Translations under genes and position numbers: made by a program
Shown: positions 52,803 to 60,963 of the stretch, piece after piece
Layout: every line of letters starts with the position of its first letter
Numbering within the stretch: position 1 is the stretch's first letter
Notes under the pieces: model-generated
Seen by the model: only the letters and a program-made list of their open reading frames with translations
Told to the model about the DNA's origin: nothing
Database searches by the model: none
Source of the DNA: JBOZRQ01 sp050789255
GTDB lineage: Bacteria; Bacillota; Sulfobacillia; Symbiobacteriales; Symbiobacteriaceae
NCBI GenBank assembly: GCA_050789255.1
Contig: JBOZRQ010000060.1
Span: forward strand, 248,001-312,000
Length of the DNA stretch: 64,000 bases
Direction: 5' to 3'

Positions 52803-53594
52803 TTACACAGTTGTACCGCCGGCGCCGGGGATCGTGCCGCCGGGGCCCGTCACACCGGTTTCGGTCGTCGTGACGGGCGGGTTGATCTGGACCTGGGAGC
52901 CCGTGAAGCTCCGGATATTGTTCGGGAACGGAATCGTGGAGGGGATGCCAGGGTTCAGTACGCCCGGGAATACGAGCGTTGGGCCGATGAACGTGCCAGG
53001 GATCAGGCCCGGCCGGGGCGCCGGAATGGTGCCGTTGCCGCCGGGGAAGAACCCGGACGAGCGGCGTGGCGGGCAGATCGCTACCGGCGGCTGACCGCCT
53101 CCGCCCCCCGCGATGCCAGTGGTCACCTCACGCACCACCTTGATGCAGATAAACACGATGGATTTGTCGATCAGGGCGGTGAAGGTGCCCTCGCGATCGA
53201 TGTTGGCGGCCTCTTCCTTCTCGCCCTCGACAAAGGCCTGCAGCACAACACAGCGGTCGGTTGGCTGGACCCCGGGGACCGAGATCAGCGCATTGAAGGC
53301 GATGTCAACGTCGACATCCTGCAGGGTGCCGCTGATCGTGCGGACGGTACCTACACAGCCCTGCACGTTGCCGGGCTGCGCGAAGCCCGAGCGCGCTTCC
53401 TTGAACAGGATATCTTTACGCAGGCGGCCATCAATAATGACCTTGTCGAAGACCACCTGGCAGTTGTCGATGATCACCGTTTTGCGAATCTCTTTGATCT
53501 CTTCGGCGTGCTGGCCCAGGTCGATGACCTGACAAATGAGCTCCTGCACGCTTCCCGAGCCGATTACCCGCTCGACCTCGAACTGGTTGGCCAT
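52803..53594 (-). CDS. SPOCS/DUF3794 protein with Gly/Pro-rich tail
   Basis: The 263-residue protein has a SPOCS-like domain (residues about 1-160), with KTVIIDNCQVVFDKVIIDGR, RKDILFKE and a second half-repeat. A flexible tail rich in Gly, Pro, Ile and Thr makes up the last 100 residues (GGGGGQPPV, PGLIPGTFIGP, PGGTIPGAGG). GGAGGG precedes the ATG by 6 bases. Such tails are common in spore coat and exosporium proteins. Assembly on the spore surface is inferred. Confidence 0.7.
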   Translation of the reverse strand: MANQFEVERVIGSGSVQELICQVIDLGQHAEEIKEIRKTVIIDNCQVVFDKVIIDGRLRKDILFKEARSGFAQPGNVQGCVGTVRTISGTLQDVDVDIAFNALISVPGVQPTDRCVVLQAFVEGEKEEAANIDREGTFTALIDKSIVFICIKVVREVTTGIAGGGGGQPPVAICPPRRSSGFFPGGNGTIPAPRPGLIPGTFIGPTLVFPGVLNPGIPSTIPFPNNIRSFTGSQVQINPPVTTTETGVTGPGGTIPGAGGTTV

Positions 53595-53652
53595 GACATA
53601 CCCTCCTGGTCACACGCCCGATTTACAATAACAGTAAGGCGTGAGACTCCAG

Positions 53653-54075
53653 TTACAGGTTATGTTGACCTGGTTCGGGTTGCTCCTCGCAGGCATCCTT
53701 GAGCAACTCGATGTGCAGGGTGGTCATTGCCCGCTGCCGCTGATGCACCCAGAAACCGGCTACGACCAGGAGGATCAGCGATGCCCACATGGTCGGCCAG
53801 GCCCAGGGCGGGAACTCCTTGATGCTGGCTTGAATCAGGGGGGAGAAGATCAGGCTGATCAAGGGAATGCCAGAGAGGATCATCGGAATCAGGCCGATGC
53901 CCGCCTCTTCTTTGCGGGCCCAGGCCAGCAAGAGCTTGCGTTCGTGCGGATCCAGCTTGGCGTAGTAATCGGCGATCTCGCGGACGTGATTGAGGGTCGG
54001 GACGGTGCCGTCCGGTGGCGAGGGCCAGCGACGGCGCATGCCTCGGTAGAAGCGGTGAACGTCGCCGTTTAACAC
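53653..54075 (-). CDS. Membrane protein with two C-terminal helices
   Basis: The product is 140 residues from a GTG at 54075 with GGGAGGT 7 bases upstream. The first 80 residues are polar (REIADYYAKLDPHERKLLL), followed by two membrane helices (LIPMILSGIPLISLIFSPLI and WASLILLVVAGFWVH) and a short cytoplasmic tail. The family is not recognised. Its place between SPOCS and hydrophobic coat-like genes suggests a sporulation link (inference). Confidence 0.6.
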   Translation of the reverse strand: MLNGDVHRFYRGMRRRWPSPPDGTVPTLNHVREIADYYAKLDPHERKLLLAWARKEEAGIGLIPMILSGIPLISLIFSPLIQASIKEFPPWAWPTMWASLILLVVAGFWVHQRQRAMTTLHIELLKDACEEQPEPGQHNL

Positions 54076-54187
54076 GATGGATACCTCCCGGAGGTAGTAT
54101 GCACAGTGAGGTGACATCTTCGCCATCACGCGTGTGAGAGACCAGGCATACCCTGTTTACGGAATGTGTAAAACAGGGGTTGATTAC

Positions 54188-54694
54188 ATGCAGAATCTCA
54201 CCGTGCAGGGTGCTGCCTTCGGCGTTTCCACGCAGTGTGTGTCGGGCTTTGTGACCCTGTTCCGTTTTATCCAGCCGCCGCGGCCGGGCGAGGTCATCGG
54301 GACGATCCGTACGATCGGAGGAGCCGTCATCAACCTGATCCAGACGGTGCCGACAAGCCCCTCGCTCGCCTCTGTAGACGGGCAGTTTGCCACGCTGTGC
54401 GGGCGCTTCGTCGCCGTCGCAGGCCGATCTGCCCTGGACGTGACCCTGGTGATTCCATCCGGCGTGCCGGTCCCGACTCCGTTTCCGATCAACAATCAGC
54501 TGCTTCTGCTCCTCCTGATCTTGCTGCTCTCCGGCGGGCTTGGCACGGCCGGGCTCACCGGCGCCGGCCTTTCGGCGGCTCTGTCGCAGTTGGGAGTGAG
54601 CGGGAACGTGAACCTGAGCACCCTGCTCAGCCAGGCCGCCGCAGCCGGAATCAACGTTAGCGCCCTGGCGGGCCAGCTCCCGGGCTCGATCTAG
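54188..54694 (+). CDS. Hydrophobic protein of unknown function
   Basis: The product is 168 residues from an ATG at 54188 with AGGGG upstream. The N-terminal half is beta-rich (NLTVQGAAFGVSTQCVSGFV). A hydrophobic run (LLLLLLILLLSGG) and an Ala/Gly/Leu-rich end follow. It lies in the spore-surface neighbourhood and has its own terminator. Family not recognised. Confidence 0.6.
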   Translation: MQNLTVQGAAFGVSTQCVSGFVTLFRFIQPPRPGEVIGTIRTIGGAVINLIQTVPTSPSLASVDGQFATLCGRFVAVAGRSALDVTLVIPSGVPVPTPFPINNQLLLLLLILLLSGGLGTAGLTGAGLSAALSQLGVSGNVNLSTLLSQAAAAGINVSALAGQLPGSI

Positions 54695-54701
54695 TCCACT
54701 G

Positions 54702-54737
54702 AGAAGCGCGACTTCTTCCGGAAGCTGCGCTTCTTTT
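54702..54737 (+). terminator. Rho-independent terminator
   Basis: AGAAGCGC (54702-54709) pairs with GCGCTTCT (54727-54734) with an inner TTC/GAA stem, followed by TTTTG. Confidence 0.75.
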
Positions 54738-54834
54738 GTTCTCTGAATCCACCAGTGCGGCACCGACAGGAGAACTGAACCTCTTTCGAGAAATGTAAAC
54801 GGTATTTTTGTGATCGGAAGGAGGGGGAGCTGCG

Positions 54835-55698
54835 TTGACGCTGCTGGGACTGGCCATGCCGCTGCTGGCGGCCGGTGGATGGCTCTGGTGGATCTATCAG
54901 AGCGATCGGTTCGAGAAGGAGCCCTGGGACCTGATGCTGAAGACGGCTGCTGCCGGAGCTGTCGGCGGCGTGGTGACGCTGCTCCTCTCACTGACCGTCT
55001 TTCGGGATCTGACCGGGGTACAGGGCATTTTGGAAGGCGCCGGCGCTGAGACCGCCCTGCACCTGCTCGGCATCGTGATCCCGCTGTATGTGCTCGCATA
55101 CCGCAACGCCAACTGGAATGAGCCCTTCGACGGCCTGGTCTACGGGGCTGCCGCCGGCGTGGGATACGGCCTGGTCTTCACCCTGCCGGTCCTGGTGGAG
55201 AACCCGCAGAATGGTTACCGGGTGGCCATCTTCTCCATGCCGGTCTTTATGCTGACGGGCATCATTTTGGGTCACTACTTGAGCCGGGCGAAGTTCCGCC
55301 GCCATCCCGGGCGCCTGAGCAACTGGTTTCAGGGGCTGGTGATCGCCGGCGCCTTCCTCATCGGGATCGATGTGGCCCTGCGGGCCGGCGGCGAGGTCGT
55401 CTCCGGCCGGAACCTCCTGGCGGGCCTCATGGCTTACGGCTCTAACACCCTGGCCTGGATCATTGCCACCCGGGCGATGGAGCTCAGCAACCAGACCTCG
55501 CCCTTCAACCCGGACGCCTACCGGCTGCCGCTGGCGCCGAAGGGCTGCCCGCATTGCAGGGCGGCCTACCCGGTGGGGGCGATCTACTGCAACGCTTGCG
55601 GGCGCCCCGTGCGGGAGGGGCAGGTGGCCGCGGCCGCCGACCCAACGGCGCCACCGCGCATTATGCCCGAGCTGGAAGCGGAGGCGGGTGCGGAATGA
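54835..55698 (+). CDS. PrsW-like membrane protein lacking catalytic residues, with zinc ribbon
   Basis: The product is 287 residues from a TTG with GGAGGGGGAG upstream. About eight membrane helices align with the PrsW protease encoded next (shared EPFDGLVYG and LSRAKF). The catalytic residues are gone: the EExxK glutamates align with His76-Leu77 and the Lys with Ile80, the second Glu with Phe, and both His with Phe and Asp. It is therefore a pseudo-protease. The C-terminus has a zinc ribbon (CPHCRAAYP...CNACG). It overlaps the next gene (ATGA) and probably partners with it. Confidence 0.8.
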   Translation: MTLLGLAMPLLAAGGWLWWIYQSDRFEKEPWDLMLKTAAAGAVGGVVTLLLSLTVFRDLTGVQGILEGAGAETALHLLGIVIPLYVLAYRNANWNEPFDGLVYGAAAGVGYGLVFTLPVLVENPQNGYRVAIFSMPVFMLTGIILGHYLSRAKFRRHPGRLSNWFQGLVIAGAFLIGIDVALRAGGEVVSGRNLLAGLMAYGSNTLAWIIATRAMELSNQTSPFNPDAYRLPLAPKGCPHCRAAYPVGAIYCNACGRPVREGQVAAAADPTAPPRIMPELEAEAGAE

Positions 55699-56531
55699 TC
55701 ATCCTGCTGTTCATCCTTACCTTTGGCCCCAGCCTGATCTGGCTATACTGGCTGTGGAGCAGCGACAAGTTTCAGCGGGAGCCCATCGGCCTGATCGCCC
55801 GGTTGGCTGCCGTTGGCGGTTCGGTTGCAGTTGCAGCAACCCTGCTGGCCGTGCCCCTGTATGAGCGTTATGTGCCCGCCGCCCAGCAAGCGGTCCTGCC
55901 CCACATGCTCCTGACCGCCGCCCTGCCCGAGGAGCTGTTCAAGCTCCTGCCGGTGCTGCTGCTGGCGTGGCGGAGCAAGGAGTGGCGGGAACCCTTCGAC
56001 GGCATCGTCTACGCCGGCGCCGTGGCGCTGGGCTTTCACCTGATCGAGACCGGCATCTATATGTTCGGCGCCTACGATTCGGGCATCTCCAACAGTATCT
56101 ACCAGGGACTCGTACGGGGGGCCAAGCCCGGCCACATGCTCTACGGCGTCGCCATGGGCTACTTCCTGAGCCGGGCGAAGTTCGCCACCGGCTGGTGGAA
56201 GCGGCTGCGCTCCTTCGGCATGGCCCTGCTGGTGCCCGTGGGCCTGCACACCGCCTGGAATACCTCCAGCTTCCTCGGGGGCAACTTTGTCGGCGGGGCG
56301 ACGCTGCAGGACCTGATGTTCTCGATGATCGCCTGGGGCCTCTCGGTTGCCCTCTGGGTGACGGCTTACCAGTACATCAAGGAGAACGAGGACGCCTCTC
56401 CATACAACCCGGAGGCGTCGGTGCCGATGGCGTCCACCGGTTGTCCGCAGTGCGGCGCCCGCTACCCGCGGACAGCTCTGTACTGCCAAAACTGTGGAAG
56501 CGAGGTGGACCTGCCCGCCGCCCAGGGTTAG
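55695..56531 (+). CDS. PrsW family intramembrane metalloprotease with zinc ribbon
   Basis: The 278-residue polytopic protein has the PrsW motifs: PEELFKLLP (Glu79, Glu80, Lys83), GFHLIETG (Glu118), KPGHMLYG (His147) and LHTAWN (His185). PrsW proteases start regulated cleavage of anti-sigma factors in Bacillus. A zinc ribbon closes the protein (CPQCGARYP...CQNCG). The start overlaps the stop of its dead paralogue. The substrate is unknown; no anti-sigma factor gene is in the window. Confidence 0.88.
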   Translation: MIILLFILTFGPSLIWLYWLWSSDKFQREPIGLIARLAAVGGSVAVAATLLAVPLYERYVPAAQQAVLPHMLLTAALPEELFKLLPVLLLAWRSKEWREPFDGIVYAGAVALGFHLIETGIYMFGAYDSGISNSIYQGLVRGAKPGHMLYGVAMGYFLSRAKFATGWWKRLRSFGMALLVPVGLHTAWNTSSFLGGNFVGGATLQDLMFSMIAWGLSVALWVTAYQYIKENEDASPYNPEASVPMASTGCPQCGARYPRTALYCQNCGSEVDLPAAQG

Positions 56532-56571
56532 CAGGGGCCGAGCCGGTCAACCAGCCAAGGAGGAGTCGCTT

Positions 56572-57645
56572 GTGCCTGGCCGTCCGAAGAACCCGCCAGC
56601 GGACCGGCGGCAGGAGATTCTCGAGGGAGCTCTGAGGGTCTTTGGCCGCAAGGGTTACGCTGCCGCAACGAATGCCGATATCGCCCGCGAGGCCGGGGTG
56701 ACCGCCGCGGCCCTGTACCACTACTTCCCCAGCAAGGCGGACCTGTTCAAAGCCGCACTGACCGAGCGCACAGCGCTGCTCTTTCCGATGCTGGAGGAGG
56801 TTCGCCAGCAGTTGATGTCGGTGCCGCCCGATGTGGTACTGCCGCTGGTGGTCGAGAATATGTGCCGCTTCATGAGTGACGAGCGGACCCTGGCGCTGAT
56901 CAGCATCTTTCTGTCGGAGGCGCCCCGGGACCCCGAACTCGTGGAGCTCTGGCAGTCGCAAATCGTCGGCCCGGGCTCGGAGGTCCTGTTGGGATACACC
57001 CGGGACCAAATGGAGCGGGGACGGCTGCGGCCCATGGATCCCCGGGTCCTCTTCCTGATCGTGGCGGGTCCTATCCTGATGTCGGCCATCATGAAGGACA
57101 TCGCCCGGATTCCGCTGCTGGAGGGCTTCTCCTACGACGAACTGGTCGGGAAGCTAAACGAACTGGTGATGCCGGCCGTGCTGGAGCCCGGCGCCGCCCC
57201 GCCGCCCGCCGTTGTGCGGCAGAAGGTCCTGGCCTACATCACCCGGGAACGAAATGGCCGAACGGAACTGCTGGTCTTCGACCACGTCGACTTCCCGGAC
57301 GCGGGCACCCAGGTGCCCGCAGGCAGCATCGACCCGGGGGAGAGCCCGGATCAGGCGGTGGTGCGGGAGGCCTTGGAGGAGGTCGGGGTGGAGGGGCTGC
57401 GCATCGTTAGCTACCTGGGCTGCCATCCTTTCCAGGTGCCGGAGGGCGAGGCGCTGCACATGCGGCACGTCTATCATCTCACCACGGATCGGCAACTCCC
57501 GGACTCCTGGATCCACGTCGTCTCCGCTGGGGTCGGCGACAAAGGCATGCGGTTCCGGTGCTTTTGGATGGCGCCTGCCGATGCCGTTTCGGCGCTCTCC
57601 GGGGCGCAGGGCGCCTACCTGCGGCCTCTTCTGGAACAGGCATAA
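56572..57645 (+). CDS. TetR-family regulator fused to a Nudix domain
   Basis: One uninterrupted frame of 357 residues starts at a GTG with AAGGAGG 8 bases upstream. Residues 11-60 are a TetR helix-turn-helix (ADIAREAGVTAAALYHYFPS), and 60-195 form a TetR-type ligand and dimer domain. After a short Pro/Ala linker comes a Nudix domain (about 205-350) with a perfect catalytic box at 241-263 (GSIDPGESPDQAVVREALEE, then VGV). Fused Nudix regulators such as NrtR use winged-helix DNA-binding domains, so a TetR head is unusual. The Nudix part could hydrolyse or sense a nucleotide-like ligand. It follows the PrsW gene by 40 bases and is probably co-transcribed. Confidence 0.88.
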   Translation: MPGRPKNPPADRRQEILEGALRVFGRKGYAAATNADIAREAGVTAAALYHYFPSKADLFKAALTERTALLFPMLEEVRQQLMSVPPDVVLPLVVENMCRFMSDERTLALISIFLSEAPRDPELVELWQSQIVGPGSEVLLGYTRDQMERGRLRPMDPRVLFLIVAGPILMSAIMKDIARIPLLEGFSYDELVGKLNELVMPAVLEPGAAPPPAVVRQKVLAYITRERNGRTELLVFDHVDFPDAGTQVPAGSIDPGESPDQAVVREALEEVGVEGLRIVSYLGCHPFQVPEGEALHMRHVYHLTTDRQLPDSWIHVVSAGVGDKGMRFRCFWMAPADAVSALSGAQGAYLRPLLEQA

Positions 57646-57648
57646 AGA

Positions 57649-57680
57649 TACCCCCGAACAGTTCAGGCTGTCCGGGGGTT
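57649..57680. terminator. Bidirectional terminator
   Basis: ACCCCCGAACAG pairs with CTGTCCGGGGGT. On the minus strand an ATCTTTATG tract follows; on the plus strand TCCATGTTTG. It separates the PrsW/TetR-Nudix genes from the convergent RDD gene. Confidence 0.75.
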
Positions 57681-57698
57681 CCATGTTTGATCGTACTG

Positions 57699-58451
57699 TT
57701 AGGCCTTCTTGACGACCATCGTGCCAGCCAGACGGTCGTGCAGGGCTCGCTTCTGCGCATCGGTTGCAAGCAGGATCAGGCCGCCGAGTAGGACCAACCC
57801 GGCGATCGAGGCGAGAGACCGGAGACCCGAGTTCGTGAACACGCTTAACCCGGACACGAAGAACAGGGCGTACCGCAGACCGGCTTTGGCCCAGTTCATG
57901 GGCTGACCGTCAGCCGTGATAATCCGCAAGCCAAGCGCCATCTTGCCGGGCGAGGTGCCCAGAATCGCCCAGAAGCACATGAAGTAGAGCGTCCCAAGCA
58001 GTAGGCTGATGATCGGGCTGTCGAGTCCCGCAAGCCCGAGGGCGTACCCAACGACAAAAAGAATGATCGCATCGATCAGCTGGGCCCCGACGCGAATCCA
58101 GAAGCCCGCGGGGACCATGCCAACCGGCACGCCGGGCACGGCCTGGGCGCCGGTCGGGTAGCCCGGGGCGCCGTACCCGGGCTGCATCGGCTGCTGATAG
58201 CCCGGCGCCGTCTGCTGGTAGGGGGGAGCGCCGTACTGAGGCGGCTGGGGGGCGCCGTACTGGGGAGGCGGCGGGGTCGGGGCACCGTACTGAGGAGGCG
58301 TCTGGGGGGCGCCGTACTGAGGCGGCGCAGGGGGGGCCTGGAACTGGGGAGGCTGGGGGGCGGTGGGCGCCATGCGGGCGCCGCAGTTTCCGCAGAAGAC
58401 AGCACCGGCCTCGTTGGCGGTGCGGCAGGACGGGCAGATGACCTCGCTCAT
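57699..58451 (-). CDS. RDD family membrane protein with N-terminal zinc ribbon
   Basis: The 250-residue protein starts with a zinc ribbon (CPSCRTANEAGAVFCGNCG), followed by a low-complexity region of PPQYGAP repeats (about 32-110). The RDD domain has three membrane helices (FWIRVGAQLIDAIILFVVGY with the RDD-type Arg and Asp, then ILGTSPGKMALGLRI). RDD proteins are putative transporters or partners of membrane systems. It starts 15 bases after the kinase gene and is the last gene of the operon. Confidence 0.85.
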   Translation of the reverse strand: MSEVICPSCRTANEAGAVFCGNCGARMAPTAPQPPQFQAPPAPPQYGAPQTPPQYGAPTPPPPQYGAPQPPQYGAPPYQQTAPGYQQPMQPGYGAPGYPTGAQAVPGVPVGMVPAGFWIRVGAQLIDAIILFVVGYALGLAGLDSPIISLLLGTLYFMCFWAILGTSPGKMALGLRIITADGQPMNWAKAGLRYALFFVSGLSVFTNSGLRSLASIAGLVLLGGLILLATDAQKRALHDRLAGTMVVKKA

Positions 58452-58466
58452 GCTATGGGGTCCTCC

Positions 58467-60131
58467 TTATGATTGCTCTTGCAGGGCACGCCAGGCCGCT
58501 TCGATCTCGGCTGTAACGCCAGGTTTGCCCAAGGGGGCAGGTTCAAAGAGCGCATCGGTGCCTTGCCAGGTCTGCAGATAGACCTCCACCGGAGCGCCGC
58601 CCGTTACGCCGGGCCCGGGCGTAATGAAGGCGTACTCGGTGCCGCCCATCTGGACGACCCCCAAGAGGCAGTATGGCTCGGCCGCATCGTCAAAGGCCAG
58701 CAGCTCCAAGGGCTGCGATCCGGTCATGTGACCGGGGACCTTCAGACTCAACGGCGCGGGTTGCGGCGCAGGTTGCGGTGCGGGTTGCGGTGCGGGTTGC
58801 GGTGCCGGCGGCGGTGTCAGCGGTGGTGCTGGCGGGACCAGGGGTGCGCTCGCCTGCAGGGTATGGCCGCAGTTGGTGCAGAACCGGGCGCCGGGCACCA
58901 GCGGCCCGCCGCACTTGGTGCAGAACTTGGACCGGGCAGGCGCCGGGGCAGGCGCGGGTGTAGGCGCAGGTGTGGGCGGCAACGGGGGCGCCGCCTGATG
59001 CAGGGCCTGGGGCGGCAGCGGTGGCGGCGTCACCGGGGCCGGAGTCACCGGGGCGGGCATTGGCGCCGGCGTCACGGGGGCGGAGACTGCCGCAGCCTGC
59101 TGGGCGGGCAAGGAGCGGGTGACCGTACGGGGCCTTGCGCCGACCAACTGCAGAATGCGCGGGTCCTCGTCCCATTCGTGGATGCCCTGGTAGAGCTCCG
59201 TCAGCCGCCGGCGGATCTCGCCGGCCGACTCGGGCCGGTTTTCGGGCCGCATCTCCAGGAGCGACATCACGATCTCCTCGAGGCCGGGGCTCACCTGGAC
59301 GAGCTGCGAGACCCGGGGGAAATCGAAGGGGGTCTCCAGCTGTGGATCCCGCCCGGTCAGCAGGTGGTGCAGCGTGGCGCCCAGGGCGTACAGGTCGGTT
59401 CTGGGCTCGGCCAGACCCTTGTACTGCTCGGGACCGGCGTAGCCCTGGGTACCGAGGCCGGTGCCCTGGCTGCCCGGGTTGAAGACCTTGGCAATGCCGA
59501 AGTCGATCAGCTTGACCAGACCGCTGGTCTGGAAGATGATGTTGGACGGCTTCAGGTCCCGGTGCAAGGTCGGCGGGGTCTGCCGGTGGATGTAGTCCAG
59601 CACCGAGCAGAGCTGGTAGGTGTGCCGGGCCACGACCCGCTCGGGGAGCGGGGTCCCGTGCGCCTCCTGGAACTTCAGCAGGAGCCGCTCCAGGTCCATC
59701 CCGTCGATGAACTCCATCACCATATAGATCCGGTCCGCTTCCGTGAACCGGTCGTAAATGTGCGGGACGTTGGCGTGGTTCAGCGAGGCCAGGGTCTCGG
59801 CCTCCCGGTTGAAGCGCTCAATGGCTTCTTCCCGGGCGCCGAGGGTGAGCGAGCGGTCGAGCATCTCCTTCAGAGCGGCCCGGCGGTTGTTGAGCCGGGT
59901 GTCATGGACCAGGTAGACGGCGCCCATGCCGCCCTTGCCCAGCTGCCGAATCACCTGCCAGCGGCCGCCCATGATCACCCCGGAGGGGAGTCCGCCGCTG
60001 CCCGTCGTCGGGATCGTCGGAGCAACGACCCGGGCGGGCTTGCCGCAGACCGTGCAGAACTTCTTGCCCGCCTGGAGCCGGTGACCACAGCCCGTGCAGA
60101 AGAATTGTGAAGCGTTCACTGACTGGGTCAC
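58467..60131 (-). CDS. Ser/Thr protein kinase with two zinc ribbons
   Basis: The 554-residue protein has an N-terminal zinc ribbon (CTGCGHRLQAGKKFCTVCG) and a Hanks-type kinase domain (about 57-320) with GKGGMGAVY, the ALKEM Lys, HRDLKPSN and DFGIAKV. A Pro/Ala-rich linker leads to a second zinc ribbon (CTKCGGPLVPGARFCTNCG, about 400), a PAPQPAPQ repeat and a small C-terminal domain. It has no membrane helix or PASTA domains, so it should act in the cytoplasm. Its GTG start overlaps the stop of the PP2C gene (GTGA). Phosphorylation would be reversed by that phosphatase. Confidence 0.9.
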   Translation of the reverse strand: MTQSVNASQFFCTGCGHRLQAGKKFCTVCGKPARVVAPTIPTTGSGGLPSGVIMGGRWQVIRQLGKGGMGAVYLVHDTRLNNRRAALKEMLDRSLTLGAREEAIERFNREAETLASLNHANVPHIYDRFTEADRIYMVMEFIDGMDLERLLLKFQEAHGTPLPERVVARHTYQLCSVLDYIHRQTPPTLHRDLKPSNIIFQTSGLVKLIDFGIAKVFNPGSQGTGLGTQGYAGPEQYKGLAEPRTDLYALGATLHHLLTGRDPQLETPFDFPRVSQLVQVSPGLEEIVMSLLEMRPENRPESAGEIRRRLTELYQGIHEWDEDPRILQLVGARPRTVTRSLPAQQAAAVSAPVTPAPMPAPVTPAPVTPPPLPPQALHQAAPPLPPTPAPTPAPAPAPARSKFCTKCGGPLVPGARFCTNCGHTLQASAPLVPPAPPLTPPPAPQPAPQPAPQPAPQPAPLSLKVPGHMTGSQPLELLAFDDAAEPYCLLGVVQMGGTEYAFITPGPGVTGGAPVEVYLQTWQGTDALFEPAPLGKPGVTAEIEAAWRALQEQS

Positions 60132-60937
60132 CTACCCTCTGCTGGGTCGGCGTGCACCCGCACAGCCACCAGCGTGATGTTGTCCAGCCCGCCACGGCTG
60201 TTGGCGAGGTCGATCAGCCGGTCGGCGCCCTCCTTCAGGGGGAGGTCGCCGCTCAGCATCTGGCGGAGCTCCTCGTCACTCACCATATTCGTCAGGCCGT
60301 CGCTGCAGAGCAGGAGGGTGTCCTGGGCCTGCAGCTGCAGGGTGAAGAGGTCCGGCTGGGCCTGGCGCCCGAAGCCGAGCATGCGGTAAATCTCGTTGCG
60401 CTTGGGATGGACCAGGGCCTCCTCGGGGGTCAGCTCGCCCTTGGCGACCAACTGGGCGACGAGGGAGTGGTCCTGGGTGATCTGCTGGATGGTGCCCTGC
60501 TCGCCGTCGATCAGGTAGGCCCGGCTGTCGCCCACGTTGGCGATGTAGGCGCCGGAGCCGACGAACAGTGCGCCGCACAGCGTGGTGCCCATGTCGACCA
60601 GGCCGTACTGCTCGGCCTGGATCAGCTGCTGGGCAGCGGCCGCAACGGCCTCGGCCAGCATGTTGGCCAGCTGCTCGGGGGCCAGCAGCTCGGGACCCTC
60701 CAGCGGCGCCCGGGACAGGCCCTGCACCAGGGCCGCACTCAGCGCCCGCAGGGCCATTTTACTGGCGATGTTGCCGTTGGCGTGCCCGCCCATGCCGTCG
60801 GCGACGGCGGCGAGGGCGACCTGGCCGCCCGCCTGCTCGCCGAACATCTCCCACTGCAGCAGCAGGGCGGAATCCTCGTTCCGATGGCGGACACGGCCGA
60901 CATCGCTCCGGGTGACGGTTTCAAAGTGGCTGATCAA
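60128..60937 (-). CDS. PP2C-type protein phosphatase
   Basis: The 269-residue enzyme has all PP2C motifs: VRHRNEDS, ADGMGGHANG, GTTLCGALF, ANVGDSRAYL, CSDGLTNMV and DNITLVAV. The Asp residues that bind the metal pair are present. The start is a TTG with AGGTGA upstream. It lies 26 bases after the M48 gene and overlaps the kinase start. It is the only protein of the operon without a zinc ribbon. It is expected to dephosphorylate the kinase or its targets, as Stp does for PrkC. Confidence 0.93.
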   Translation of the reverse strand: MISHFETVTRSDVGRVRHRNEDSALLLQWEMFGEQAGGQVALAAVADGMGGHANGNIASKMALRALSAALVQGLSRAPLEGPELLAPEQLANMLAEAVAAAAQQLIQAEQYGLVDMGTTLCGALFVGSGAYIANVGDSRAYLIDGEQGTIQQITQDHSLVAQLVAKGELTPEEALVHPKRNEIYRMLGFGRQAQPDLFTLQLQAQDTLLLCSDGLTNMVSDEELRQMLSGDLPLKEGADRLIDLANSRGGLDNITLVAVRVHADPAEGR

Positions 60938-60963
60938 AGGTAGTCACCTGCCGATGTCGTAAG

